A stretch of DNA of 57,636 bases from Enterococcus rotai (GTDB taxonomy: Bacteria > Bacillota > Bacilli > Lactobacillales > Enterococcaceae), in NCBI RefSeq assembly GCF_001465345.1, contig NZ_CP013655.1, positions 1,157,710 to 1,215,345 on the forward strand, written 5' to 3'. The position numbers and the translations under genes were made by a program. The notes below the pieces were generated by a model, which searched no databases, was not told the origin of the DNA, and saw nothing but the letters and a program-made list of their open reading frames with translations. Of the stretch, positions 44,474 through 55,334 are shown one piece after another. Position 1 is the stretch's first letter, and each line of letters begins with the position of its first letter.

Positions 44474-45967
44474 TTATTGTACAGGACGCTCATCTTTAGA
44501 ACCGTAATACATATGCAGAGGCTTAGCTTTCTTTCCTAGTAATTCTTTAGAAGGTAGGATCTCGTAGCCTTCATTACGTAAACAGTCAATCACAGCAGCA
44601 ACAGCATCAACTGTTTCTGGATGGATATCATGCATTAAAACGATTGTGTCATTATAAGCTGTCTCATCAATCCGTTTAATGATGGCTTGAGCATTGTGGC
44701 TTTGCCAATCTTGAGAATCAACCGACCATTGAATGATTGGTTTACCAATGATTTTCGCTACTTCTTTGTTCACAGCACCATATGGCGGTCTAAAATCAGT
44801 AGGTAGTTTGCCGATGGCGTGATAAATAGCTTTATCTGTTTTTTGGACTTCATCTTTCACTCTTTGTGCATCGACACTGGTTAATTGAGGATGCGAGTAG
44901 GAGTGACTAGCTACCTCGTGACCTTCTTCGGCTACTCTTTTTACAAGAGCTTCGTGTTTAACGACGTTTTGTCCTAACATAAAGAATGTTGCTTTGACGC
45001 CTTTTTCTTTTAGGATATCTAGAAGTCTCGGTGTAGTTTCAGGATTCGGTCCATCATCAAATGTTAAAGAGATATATTTTTTATTTGGGTCTAAAGGTTC
45101 TGGTAAAGCCCCTTGAATAGCAGTTGGATCAACAAATTCTGGATTTATATATCCAGCGATATCTTTGTACGGTAATGTAATTTCTGTTTTGCCAGTTGGG
45201 TTTTCCGGAAGTCCTAAGCTGATTTTATCAGAATAGTAAGTGAATGCAGTTCCATCTAAAGAAATCTCAGGCATATTGAGTATACTATCGATGATTGCAT
45301 TGCCATCTGAACTTTCAGAGAGTAATGTTTGTTCAATCACTTGTTGAACTGCTAAAATATTTGCTTCACTCATAAAAATATCTTGTAGTGTCAACGGCTG
45401 CTTTGTTTTTTGATTGACGAATGCTGTATTTTTACCCATCTCGGTTTTCTCAGACCAATCCTCATCATTATAATCCCAAGTATACGTATCAACAACTGGT
45501 TGATAACCAATGACTTGATCATTGATCTTAAGCATCTTTATGTGACCGACAAGCTTGATGGCTGTTTTTTTTGAGCTGTCTTTTTCAGTAGCAGTCATCA
45601 AAGTTGCTAATTCAGTTTTTATTGCTTCTAATTGAGGGATAGAATCAGATGCAGCAGGTTCATAGGTTAGTGTTTGAATATTGCCCTCTGTTTTCTCTTG
45701 CTCGGTACTTTCAAGTTCCTCCTGCTTTTGAGAATCTCGAATTTTTGTTAGCAGTGCCGCTTCTTTTTGCTCAAAATCACTATTATCTTCTAGCTCACTA
45801 GCTTCTTTTGGTTTATGTTGCATCGCATAGGTTGCGTAGACACCGCCACAAATTAAAATAATAGAAATAGTTAAAATAGATGCAAAAGCTAATTTTTTTG
45901 AAAAAACACGTTTCTTTTTTTCGCGGCGGCTGTTTCTGGTTCCTCGTGGGTGATTATTTCTCTCCAT
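44474..45967 (-). CDS. pgdA: Polysaccharide deacetylase, likely peptidoglycan N-acetylglucosamine deacetylase
   Basis: A 497-residue membrane-anchored CE4 enzyme: a basic N-terminus, one membrane segment (FASILTISIILICGGVYATY), a ~220-residue extracytoplasmic domain of the DUF3298/4163-like kind, then the catalytic NodB domain. CE4 motifs visible are TFDDGPNPET (metal and base Asp), HSYSHP (metal His), RPPYGAVN, DSQDWQ and VLMHDIH. It removes acetyl groups from wall GlcNAc, giving lysozyme resistance. Domain order matches PgdA of streptococci and enterococci; the symbol is by similarity. Confidence 0.88.
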   Translation of the reverse strand: MERNNHPRGTRNSRREKKKRVFSKKLAFASILTISIILICGGVYATYAMQHKPKEASELEDNSDFEQKEAALLTKIRDSQKQEELESTEQEKTEGNIQTLTYEPAASDSIPQLEAIKTELATLMTATEKDSSKKTAIKLVGHIKMLKINDQVIGYQPVVDTYTWDYNDEDWSEKTEMGKNTAFVNQKTKQPLTLQDIFMSEANILAVQQVIEQTLLSESSDGNAIIDSILNMPEISLDGTAFTYYSDKISLGLPENPTGKTEITLPYKDIAGYINPEFVDPTAIQGALPEPLDPNKKYISLTFDDGPNPETTPRLLDILKEKGVKATFFMLGQNVVKHEALVKRVAEEGHEVASHSYSHPQLTSVDAQRVKDEVQKTDKAIYHAIGKLPTDFRPPYGAVNKEVAKIIGKPIIQWSVDSQDWQSHNAQAIIKRIDETAYNDTIVLMHDIHPETVDAVAAVIDCLRNEGYEILPSKELLGKKAKPLHMYYGSKDERPVQ

Positions 45968-46108
45968 AACGTTTGATCCCTCTAATTTATAAATTTGATT
46001 ATATACAGTAATCTAAATGTATCATGCCTATTTGGGACTTTCAACTGTCATTTTATGATGGAGATGATTCTTTTGATTTATTTAATTTTTTTTATTAATC
46101 TAAAAAAA

Positions 46109-47520
<1,412 letters not shown>

Positions 47521-47549
47521 ATAAAAGCGTGGCTAGATAATATTGCAGC

Positions 47550-47800
47550 AAAATAAAAAGCCACTCCATCCCCAGAAAAAATTCTTGGGACGAAATGACT
47601 TGAATTTCGCGGTACCACCCAAGTTCAGCATGATGCTGCCCTTGTAGTGCAGATAACGGCTGCCACCGGTTTGGCTTATTTCGTCAAACGCATAGAATAG
47701 AGACGGACTTCTTTATAGTTGAATATTTGCTTTCACCACCGCAAACTCTCTTTGATTCATTACTATAAATACTTTTTCTCTTTGCTTGTCACTAGGATAC
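47550..47800 (-). promoter_or_regulatory. T-box riboswitch of serS
   Basis: On the minus strand, the invariant T-box sequence gggtggtaccgcg occurs at 47620-47608, preceded by a long structured stem region (about 47800-47640) and followed by a terminator-like stem (tccc..agaa/ttct..ggga, then gtggcttttt). The leader senses uncharged tRNA, here presumably tRNA-Ser given the gene it precedes. I did not fix the specifier codon. Confidence 0.9.
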
Positions 47801-47971
47801 AAAACTTTTGTTGGGATGTCAACCTTGGTAAGTGATTAATGTAAATATAATTGAAAGTTCATTTTTTGTTATTTCTTAGAATATAATATCGATTCTTTAA
47901 AGAGTATGATAAAATAGTAATCAATTAGTGAAAAATCAATTAATAACCCTTAATAGCTTGGAGGATAGAGC
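47801..47971. other. Divergent intergenic region, serS leader / sensor kinase
   Basis: AT-rich. It must contain the serS promoter on the minus strand and the sensor-kinase promoter on the plus strand; a TATAAT occurs near 47883-47888, but no well-spaced -35 partner is certain. No ComA-like box was seen. Confidence 0.3.
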
Positions 47972-49759
47972 TTGAATAAATCAAGAAGGAAAACATGGAT
48001 TCAACTGAGTATTTTATTGTTAATAGTCTTTATAGCAATCAGCGCTTATTTTTTTTGGTTGGTGACATCTCAAAGTAACTATCTTGGCATTGGAGGTAGA
48101 AAAGAAGGGAATACGTGGGTTGTAACAAAACTACAGGCTGATGGTGCAGCTAATAGTAGTGGTGTAAAGATAAATGATGAACTAAAATTCATCAATAAAC
48201 AATCAGTAAACGAGAATAGTCTATTGAATAATTGGCTGATTGTAGAACAAGCTAAAAGTGTGGTTGTTGCAAGAGACGGTGAGTTACATACAATATTGTT
48301 TTCTAAAAATAATCGAAATTTTAAAGTATTTTGCATTTTCTTCATTATTGGTTTGGTGTATCTTCTTTTTCTGATAGGACTTTCCAAAAAACAATTAGCC
48401 AATAATAGCTCTAAACGATTTTATCAATTTAGTGTGCTAGCTATTTTTACGTTGTTATCAGTTGTTCCTTCTAGTATGGGAAATTATTTGGGGCGGCTCA
48501 TTATTATTTTGTTTATCTCAGCTTTTCCTTTTTATGTCTATACGTTTTTAGATAAATCTAAATCAACAAATATAGTCAGTAGTAAAATCGTACGATTTAT
48601 TGGATTAGTCGGATTAGTGAATATTTCTCTGATGCTCATTGTATATTTTGTTCAATTACCTGTTGTTTTAACTGAATATTTATCCGTAGGCGTATTTTAC
48701 TTGCTGGGTTTTATTCTGATTATTCTATCAATCAGTGATTTACAAAAAAGATTTTCTAGTAAGACGAGAAAAGAAGGAACACAAGTCAATTTATCCTTAA
48801 TCAGTCTATTGAGTTTCGTCCCCTTATTTTTATTTTACATTTTACCTACTGGCTGGGTAGCACCGTTTTATTTAGTAGTTATTTTTACAATATTTCCAAT
48901 TTTTGGTGTAATTCATCTGTTGATATTATCACGTTTTTTAAGATATAGGTATCGGATGAACCAAGCACTGTTATATTTTATTCTCGCTTTTATTTTATCT
49001 TTTACGATAATTCTAGTCTCCTTATTAGGTAGATATGTTCCTCTTGCTATCTTATTGTGCTATGTTTTTCTGTTGATTTCCTCTTTTTTCCCGTTGATTG
49101 GCGAACTGATTTTAACTGTGAAACGAAATAAAGAGTATAGTGATCCAGTTTCATTATTTGTCGCTGTTGAAGATGAAAGAGAAAGTATCTCTACTTACAT
49201 TCATGACACGGTTATTCAAGATGTCATCTATTTAATGAAGATTGCTGAAGAAAAAGAGAGCAGTATCGCAAAAGAAGTGATTATTCAGGAATTAGACGAA
49301 GTAATATTTAACTTGAGAGAGCTATGTTCAGATATCTATCCATTGATGATTAAAGAAATGGGGTTGACCAATACGATTGTTTCTATGATTGAACAGACAA
49401 TGAAGAAATATTCTGTGGGAATTACGCATAGTATAGATACAAAAGTAGAGCACTACCCAGTGAAAGTGAATAATTTTATTTTGCGTTCCTTGAAAGAGTT
49501 TATGAACAACAGTATTTTGCATGGAAAAGCAGATGAAATCGAATTGATTATCACGTGTAAGGATGAGTTTTGTGAATTTAAAGTATTAGATAATGGGAAA
49601 TATGTTCAAAAGAAAGCTGATACTCACGCACATTTTGGATTGGAAGTAATTAAAGAAAAATTGATTTTGCTTGGTGGGGAACTATTGATTGAAACAAATG
49701 ATCAAACGATTATTACGATGACCCTTCCTTACGATCATTTAAAAGGAGAAATGATATGA
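47972..49759 (+). CDS. ComP-like sensor histidine kinase with PDZ domain
   Basis: TTG start at 47972 follows GGAGG. The 595-residue protein has a first membrane segment (ILLLIVFIAISAYFFWLV), then an extracytoplasmic PDZ-like domain (residues ~38-108: YLGIGGRKEGNTWVVTKLQA, GVKINDELKFINKQSV), then seven or eight more membrane helices and a HisKA_3/HATPase kinase (TYIHDTVIQDVIYL, phospho-His; SLKEFMNNSILHGKADEIEL, N-box; HFGLEVIKEKL). The topology matches ComP of Bacillus. No ComX or ComQ gene is near, so the signal is different. It overlaps the response regulator by 4 bases. Confidence 0.88.
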   Translation: MNKSRRKTWIQLSILLLIVFIAISAYFFWLVTSQSNYLGIGGRKEGNTWVVTKLQADGAANSSGVKINDELKFINKQSVNENSLLNNWLIVEQAKSVVVARDGELHTILFSKNNRNFKVFCIFFIIGLVYLLFLIGLSKKQLANNSSKRFYQFSVLAIFTLLSVVPSSMGNYLGRLIIILFISAFPFYVYTFLDKSKSTNIVSSKIVRFIGLVGLVNISLMLIVYFVQLPVVLTEYLSVGVFYLLGFILIILSISDLQKRFSSKTRKEGTQVNLSLISLLSFVPLFLFYILPTGWVAPFYLVVIFTIFPIFGVIHLLILSRFLRYRYRMNQALLYFILAFILSFTIILVSLLGRYVPLAILLCYVFLLISSFFPLIGELILTVKRNKEYSDPVSLFVAVEDERESISTYIHDTVIQDVIYLMKIAEEKESSIAKEVIIQELDEVIFNLRELCSDIYPLMIKEMGLTNTIVSMIEQTMKKYSVGITHSIDTKVEHYPVKVNNFILRSLKEFMNNSILHGKADEIELIITCKDEFCEFKVLDNGKYVQKKADTHAHFGLEVIKEKLILLGGELLIETNDQTIITMTLPYDHLKGEMI

Positions 49760-50361
49760 ATATCAGAATGGCACTAATTGATGACCATCGACTTGTACTA
49801 GAAGGGCTGCGTAATAAATTAGAAACAGTTCCAGAATTTGATATAATTGGAGCCTACACAACAGTAGAAGAATTTTTGATTTGTATTAAGTACAAGAATA
49901 TAGATGTCGTAGTGATGGATCTGATGTTAGATGGTGTTCATGGATTTGATTTGGTAAAGAAAATAAAAGGTATGGCTAATAGTGATGTGAAAGTCATTTT
50001 GATTTCAGGCTTTTATGAAGAAATGCTTCATAAAAGAGCATTAGAACTAGGTGTAAAAGCATTTCTTCGTAAAGAGACAAGCTATGAAGAACTTATTAGT
50101 ACAGTAATCAATGTCTATAAAGGAAATCATGTAATCCCTGATTTTCTAGTTTCAATAGAAGAAAATCCGATTTTAAGTGAAATAGAAATAAAAATTATCA
50201 ACCTAATTGTCAATGAATATACAAATGAAAAGATTTCAAAAGAACTTTATGTAAGTCGAAGAACAGTTGAGTCTCATGTAACTAATATATGTAGAAAACT
50301 TGGAGTAAACAGTCGAATTGGTGCAGTTAGAGAAGCAATTAAATTGAATTTAATCGATTAA
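49756..50361 (+). CDS. LuxR/NarL-family response regulator (ComA-like)
   Basis: A 201-residue regulator: a receiver with an acidic pocket (ALIDDHR), phospho-Asp in VVVMDLMLDG and a conserved Lys in AFLRKETSY; then a LuxR helix-turn-helix (NEYTNEKISKELYVSRRTVE, SHVTNICRKLGV). It is the partner of the kinase just upstream (ATGA overlap, AAAGGAG). It likely activates the following AvrD and transporter genes, though no binding box was recognised. A strong terminator follows, so target genes have a separate promoter or rely on read-through. Confidence 0.93.
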   Translation: MNIRMALIDDHRLVLEGLRNKLETVPEFDIIGAYTTVEEFLICIKYKNIDVVVMDLMLDGVHGFDLVKKIKGMANSDVKVILISGFYEEMLHKRALELGVKAFLRKETSYEELISTVINVYKGNHVIPDFLVSIEENPILSEIEIKIINLIVNEYTNEKISKELYVSRRTVESHVTNICRKLGVNSRIGAVREAIKLNLID

Positions 50362-50364
50362 TGA

Positions 50365-50422
50365 GGAAACCCGCAAAAAAACATTCGGAAGATACGGATG
50401 TTTTCTTGCGGGTTTCCTTTTA
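50365..50422 (+). terminator. Terminator after the LuxR-type regulator
   Basis: A long stem (ggaaacccgc pairing with gcgggtttcc) with AT inner part and trailing TTTT, between the regulator and the AvrD-like gene. Confidence 0.85.
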
Positions 50423-50456
50423 TGCTAAGTATATCAAATGGAAATGAGGGGAAAAA

Positions 50457-51404
50457 ATGGTTGTTGACGAAATACTTGGTAAGTTTGAAACTAGATATTT
50501 TGGTTTGGGACACAAAAATACAGAATACAGTTTGCTAGATGGAGTAGAAGAGAACACCGCTAGTTCGGAAATTGTATTTGTCGCGAAGATCAATCAATCA
50601 TGTGGTTGGTCAGAAAAAAATGGGGAAAGTTTGAAACCACATTTAAGTACGGTTGATGGATTGATATTGGCCGTTTTAGTCGCAGAGGATTATTTGTGTA
50701 GATACAATCCGGAGATTTGTCTGGAAAGTTTATATTTAGCTTCTTTTGAAATCAAGGCAGGAGTAGTACCTGTTGAAGATCTAAGGAGAATACCGATGAT
50801 CTTGGAAAAAAGAATCATTCAAAAAGATAAACAGGAATTTACTGTTTTCATTTTAGGAATGAGAATTACACTTCAGTTGAAGAAGTGTAATAGTACAACT
50901 ATACAAAATAAAAATAGCAAAGAACAAGTAGCACATTACATGAGTAACCATTTAAAAAACTTACGTCATGATATCCAAAATATTGAAATTTTTAATGGAA
51001 AAGAAATGATGTGTGAAGTAACTCGATCAATGCAAAGTGAGGTTATCTATTCTGGAATAGGGAGTAAGGTTGCTCAAGCGATGTCTTTGATTGAATGGTT
51101 GATTATTTTTTCTCAGATGAGTCAAGTTGTTGCATATAACTTTGACGATATTGAAAGGAAATATAGCGATACTTTCTGGATGCGATCGGCTAAGGCAGAA
51201 ATGGATGAGCCTTATCAATATAATCCAGAAAAAGTGCTTGTTTCTGGTGGAATAAACAGAACTCAGGTTATTTCAATGAACAACGAGAGCTGGAGAACAT
51301 TCAATATGGCTGGTGAAACAGCTGATAGTAAAGTTAGATTTTCAGGGAAATTAGCTCATAAGGTTCCTGAAAAAGTAAGTAGTGGGAGTGAAGAACGTGG
51401 ATAA
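50457..51404 (+). CDS. AvrD-like protein
   Basis: A 315-residue protein that I relate to Pseudomonas AvrD by size and by N-terminal blocks RYFGLG (about residues 13-18) and LKPHLSTVDGLILAVLVAED (about 60-80). AvrD directs synthesis of syringolides, secreted acyl-sugar lactone elicitors. The rest is mixed alpha/beta without a signal peptide, so it acts in the cytoplasm. ATG at 50457 follows GAGGGG. Its end overlaps the next gene by 8 bases, so the pair is translated together. The assignment rests on remembered family features, not a search. If right, an AvrD enzyme in an Enterococcus-like genome beside a sensor and exporter is notable. Confidence 0.65.
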   Translation: MVVDEILGKFETRYFGLGHKNTEYSLLDGVEENTASSEIVFVAKINQSCGWSEKNGESLKPHLSTVDGLILAVLVAEDYLCRYNPEICLESLYLASFEIKAGVVPVEDLRRIPMILEKRIIQKDKQEFTVFILGMRITLQLKKCNSTTIQNKNSKEQVAHYMSNHLKNLRHDIQNIEIFNGKEMMCEVTRSMQSEVIYSGIGSKVAQAMSLIEWLIIFSQMSQVVAYNFDDIERKYSDTFWMRSAKAEMDEPYQYNPEKVLVSGGINRTQVISMNNESWRTFNMAGETADSKVRFSGKLAHKVPEKVSSGSEERG

Positions 51405-52173
51405 GAAGGAAATCAGGCTAGTAATTTCAGGAACGTATTCTACAGGAAAGACCACTACTACAACAGCATTATCTATAGCGACGGGAATTCCTCTGATTAA
51501 TGCGTTATCTGCAAGAGAAATTTTAACTGATTTGTATCCCGGTCGTCGTTTTCAAGATATGAATGCTACAGAACTATTAGCACTTGGACTCAAACGAATG
51601 GAAGAAAGAATTAGAGAAGAAATGGCACTTTATCAAACTTCTGGAAGCTTTATTTCAGATGGATCTGTAATGAACGAATGGATATATGGAACAGTAAGGA
51701 TGAAGGTTGGTATAAACCCTGGATCATCCTTTTCTCACAGAATGGCAAAAGCCGTACTAGGGTTGCCAGCTCGTGGTTTTTTCAAAAAATATTTGGATGC
51801 TTATGGACAAGTCGCCAATCAACATGCAAAACAGTGGTATACAGATACAGTTCACTTGCCAATAGAGTTCGAAATGGAGTCAGATGGACATCGCCTAGTT
51901 TCAGAAAAATATCGAATGTTATCAGATCAAGAATTAAAAAATGCATTCATCAGTATTGGTTTAGAACCTAAGCTTGTAATGGGGAGTCAAGTCGAACGTG
52001 TCAAGAAAATTGTTGAGTTGTATCATCTTCCCTTAGTAGTTCCTGTTGAAGAAGCTGTGAAGCTAGCAGAAACAAGAATTCAAAAAAATCGAGAAACTGT
52101 TGCTCAAAGGATTATTGAACAATATTCAGAACCTGGATTAAAAGAGAAATTTTTGATCATGACAAAATATTAG
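51397..52173 (+). CDS. P-loop ATPase/kinase-like protein coupled to AvrD
   Basis: I choose GTG 51397, with GGGAG upstream; it overlaps the AvrD stop by 8 bases. The 258-residue product starts with a strand and Walker A (LVISGTYSTGKTTTTTALSI), as in the NadR/Ttd14-type AAA_28 group, and has SGSFISDGSVMNEW as a likely Walker B/substrate loop. These proteins phosphorylate small molecules or nucleosides. Tight coupling with AvrD suggests it modifies an AvrD precursor or product (inference). No membrane segment or signal. Confidence 0.75.
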   Translation: MDKKEIRLVISGTYSTGKTTTTTALSIATGIPLINALSAREILTDLYPGRRFQDMNATELLALGLKRMEERIREEMALYQTSGSFISDGSVMNEWIYGTVRMKVGINPGSSFSHRMAKAVLGLPARGFFKKYLDAYGQVANQHAKQWYTDTVHLPIEFEMESDGHRLVSEKYRMLSDQELKNAFISIGLEPKLVMGSQVERVKKIVELYHLPLVVPVEEAVKLAETRIQKNRETVAQRIIEQYSEPGLKEKFLIMTKY

Positions 52174-52302
52174 TTAGCTTTATGGGCTTGCATCTCAGAA
52201 GAAAGATAAAACCAGAATGTGCCAAAGAACGTCACAATCCTGTTTTCCTATTTTTCGTCAATGTAAAATGGCTCATTCAGTTTTAAAAATTAGGAGGATA
52301 TA
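52174..52302. other. Gap before the ABC transporter
   Basis: A 129-base AT-rich gap without a clear promoter or terminator; the transporter ATG follows AGGAGG, so it may be read through from the AvrD genes. Confidence 0.3.
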
Positions 52303-52998
52303 ATGCTAGAATTTAAAAATATTAGTAAAGAGTATGAGGTAGGAGACCAAAAGGTAAAAGCGCTGGATGATGTAAGTTTTACAATTGAAAAGGGGAAATT
52401 CACTGTCATTTTAGGACCCTCTGGATCAGGGAAAAGTACGATGCTGAATTTATTAGGGGGAATGGATCGTGCTTCAAGAGGGGGCTTTTGTTTTGATGGA
52501 CGAGATATAACGAAGCTAAATGACTTTGAATTGTCCGTTTACCGCAGAGATGTTGTAGGGTTCGTTTTTCAATTCTATAATCTTATACCTAGTTTAACTG
52601 CGTATGAAAATATTGCTATTGCAGCACAATTAACAGGAAATCAAGATAAGGCAGAAAATTATTTGAAAAGAGTAGGGTTAGAGCATAGAAAAAATAATTT
52701 TCCAACACAAATGTCTGGAGGTGAAATGCAGCGTGTGTCGATTGCTAGAGCTTTAGCAAAGTCGCCAGAATTATTGCTTTGTGATGAACCTACAGGGGCT
52801 CTAGATTCAGGCACAGGAATAAAAATCATGGAAATTCTAAGAGAAGCGGCTAATGATTCCAACACAGCGGTTGTTATGGTAACACATAATGCAGAATTCG
52901 CCAGTATCGCTCACAAAGTAATTCGTCTGCATGATGGCAATGTTGCGTCTATTGAAGAAAATCCTCATCCAATCGATGTACAGGAGGTTCAATTATAG
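52303..52998 (+). CDS. ABC transporter ATP-binding protein (MacB/LolD type)
   Basis: A 231-residue ATPase: Walker A LGPSGSGKSTMLNLLGG, Q-loop FVFQFYNLIPSLTAYEN, signature MSGGEMQRVSIARALA, Walker B LLLCDEPTGALDS and a conserved His in VMVTHNAEF. It pairs with the FtsX-like permease encoded next (overlap of one base). This class expels or moves lipids, peptides and amphiphilic drugs across the membrane. Confidence 0.95.
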   Translation: MLEFKNISKEYEVGDQKVKALDDVSFTIEKGKFTVILGPSGSGKSTMLNLLGGMDRASRGGFCFDGRDITKLNDFELSVYRRDVVGFVFQFYNLIPSLTAYENIAIAAQLTGNQDKAENYLKRVGLEHRKNNFPTQMSGGEMQRVSIARALAKSPELLLCDEPTGALDSGTGIKIMEILREAANDSNTAVVMVTHNAEFASIAHKVIRLHDGNVASIEENPHPIDVQEVQL

Positions 52999-55274
52999 TG
53001 AGTTTTCTAAATCTAAAATTAAGACGTGATATTTTTAAAAATTGGACTCAGTTTTTCTCGGTATTTTTAATGTCATTTTTAAGTGTTTTAGTATTTGTTG
53101 GATTGCAAGGAGCATGGGGCGGCTTAGAGAAAAGTTTGGATAATTTTACCACAACAGCTAATTTAGCAGATTCTTGGGTATATAGTACTGGTTTTACAAA
53201 TGAAGATATTGAAAAAATTAGTGAACTTTCTGGAGTAGAGAAGGTCGTTGAAAAAACACAGATCAAAGTAACCGATATAAGAGATGATACTCGAGAAAAA
53301 TATTTATCAGTGGATACATACTCTAGCGATAACTTATCAACACCTTTTCTAACAGAGGGACATGAATTACCTACGAAAGAGGAAGAAGGAATTTGGCTAA
53401 ATAAGGAATATGCTACTGAAAATAGCATCGCAGTGGGAGATGCTATTCAATTAAAATACAGGGAGCATCAAGTCAAATTAAACGTAAAAGGGTTTATTCA
53501 ATCTCCAGAAAAAATTTACTATACTGGTACACAAGAATTTATTGCCCCTAATTATTCGGACTATGGCTATGGAATTATTTCACAGAGAACCTTACAGCAG
53601 AACTTTCAGTACCGAGGTCCCTCTAATGTAATTGGAATGAGAAACGCTAAGAATGATATTCGTAAAAATATTGAAAGTATCTTAGGAGTAAAACAGATTG
53701 CTTATTATAATAGGGAAACATTAAATGAGGTAGCAAACGCTTTAGATCGAGTTGGACAAATTCGTAATTTATCGTATATGTTCTCATTTATCTTTATCTT
53801 ACTTGCAATTTTAGCCATGTATACAACTATCAGAAGGCTAATTGAATCTCAAATAAAGGAAATTGCTGTATTGAAGGCATTGGGATTTTCCAATCTTAGT
53901 ATAGGTGTTCATTATGCTAGTTATGGTTTTTTAATTGGAGGAGGAGGAGCTGTTCTTGGTGCATTAGTATCTCCATTACTGTCTTGGTTTGTTTTGAATA
54001 CGCAAAAAGACATGTTTTCAATTCCTGAATGGACGATTTCGTATAACTATACTTCGTTGATTGTTATTTCGATTGTTGTCTTTACGTGTGTGTTATCAGC
54101 TTTCTTAGCTTCCAGAGAAGCAAGAATAGGGTTGCCAGTATTATTTCTTCGAGGAGGAAATACAAAAAATGTTCATTCTATTATTCTTGAAAAAATGCCC
54201 TTCTTATGGAATGCATTAAGTTTTGAAAATAGATGGGCTTTTAGAGATGCGGCTATTAATAGAGTCAGGATGTTAATGGGAATTATTGGTGTAGCTGGTG
54301 GAATGATGTTGCTTACAGCTGGCTTTGGTATGCCGGAATCGATCAATCATTTAGTAGATAAAGCATATAATCAAGATTTTACTTATGATAGAAGACTAGA
54401 AACGACAAACTTTGACGCGTTGAACGATGAATTTGACGGACAAAGTGTACAAATTTTACCAGCTAGATATACGCCAGATGACGGATACAATCGTTTGCTG
54501 ATCATTATAAGCAAAGGCTCATTTGTAAATATGAGAACAAAAGATAATAAAACTGTATCGAATGACGGAATCTATTTGACTAATGGGTTTGCAGAAAGAG
54601 CTAACTTAAAAGTAGGAAATAAAGTTAAGGTACGATCTTCCTTAGATACGAATGATTATGAGTTTGAAGTCAAAGGGATTATTACTAGCGAAACGAACCA
54701 AGGCGCTTATATTATGCAAGAAACTTGGGAGAAAGCGGGTGGGAAATTTGCGCCACATACTTTATTAGTAGGAGCAAATCTAGCAGTATCAGAACTAAAA
54801 AATAATTCGAATGTAGAATCAGTGATTAACATAGTGGATCAAAAAGAAAACGCATATGAATTCGTTGAAAGCTTAAGTAGTATTTTCATGATGATCGTGG
54901 TATTTGCTATATTGTTGGTTGTAGTGGTTTTATATAATTTAGGAACACTGAATTTTGTTGAAAGAACAAGAGACTATGCGACATTAAGAGTACTTGGTTT
55001 TCATAAGAAAGAGCTAAGAAGAATTACAATGATCGAGAACCTATTTACAACAGTAATCGGTTGGCTCATTGGAATCCCATTAGGATTATGGTTTTTAGAT
55101 CAGTATGTTAAAACTTTTTCAACAATACACTTAGAATATACTTCTTATATAGGCGTACTCAATTTGACATTCGCTTCACTTATCGTGTGGGGGTGTTCAT
55201 TAACAACAACTTTCTTTGTTGGAAGAAGAATACAAAAGCTTGATATGGTGGAGTCATTAAAGGGTGTAGACTAA
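52998..55274 (+). CDS. FtsX-like ABC permease, two-module (MacB/BceB superfamily)
   Basis: GTG at 52998, after CAGGAGG. The 758-residue permease has a first membrane segment (FFSVFLMSFLSVLVFVGLQ), a large extracytoplasmic domain (~residues 50-260), three membrane helices (SFIFILLAILAMYTTIRR onward), a second extracytoplasmic domain and a final three helices (MMIVVFAILLVVVVLYNLG). That duplicated FtsX layout is typical of mechanotransmission-type or export ABC systems. In this position it may export the product of the AvrD-kinase pair or give self-resistance. It ends before a bidirectional terminator shared with croS. Confidence 0.92.
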   Translation: MSFLNLKLRRDIFKNWTQFFSVFLMSFLSVLVFVGLQGAWGGLEKSLDNFTTTANLADSWVYSTGFTNEDIEKISELSGVEKVVEKTQIKVTDIRDDTREKYLSVDTYSSDNLSTPFLTEGHELPTKEEEGIWLNKEYATENSIAVGDAIQLKYREHQVKLNVKGFIQSPEKIYYTGTQEFIAPNYSDYGYGIISQRTLQQNFQYRGPSNVIGMRNAKNDIRKNIESILGVKQIAYYNRETLNEVANALDRVGQIRNLSYMFSFIFILLAILAMYTTIRRLIESQIKEIAVLKALGFSNLSIGVHYASYGFLIGGGGAVLGALVSPLLSWFVLNTQKDMFSIPEWTISYNYTSLIVISIVVFTCVLSAFLASREARIGLPVLFLRGGNTKNVHSIILEKMPFLWNALSFENRWAFRDAAINRVRMLMGIIGVAGGMMLLTAGFGMPESINHLVDKAYNQDFTYDRRLETTNFDALNDEFDGQSVQILPARYTPDDGYNRLLIIISKGSFVNMRTKDNKTVSNDGIYLTNGFAERANLKVGNKVKVRSSLDTNDYEFEVKGIITSETNQGAYIMQETWEKAGGKFAPHTLLVGANLAVSELKNNSNVESVINIVDQKENAYEFVESLSSIFMMIVVFAILLVVVVLYNLGTLNFVERTRDYATLRVLGFHKKELRRITMIENLFTTVIGWLIGIPLGLWFLDQYVKTFSTIHLEYTSYIGVLNLTFASLIVWGCSLTTTFFVGRRIQKLDMVESLKGVD

Positions 55275-55278
55275 AAAA

Positions 55279-55326
55279 ATAAGAGTTAGGAACAATACAC
55301 ACTCAGTGTAATTCCTAACTCTTATT
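55279..55326. terminator. Bidirectional terminator, ABC permease / croS
   Basis: Arms about 55279-55292 and 55311-55326 (aataagagttaggaa with its complement) flanked by A and T runs between convergent genes. Confidence 0.88.
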
Positions 55327-55334
55327 CTTGTTAA

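Noticed and set aside
47801-50460. ComQXPA-type peptide quorum-sensing locus
   Set aside because: The kinase and regulator resemble ComP and ComA, but no ComX-like small ORF with a ribosome binding site and no prenyltransferase gene is present.
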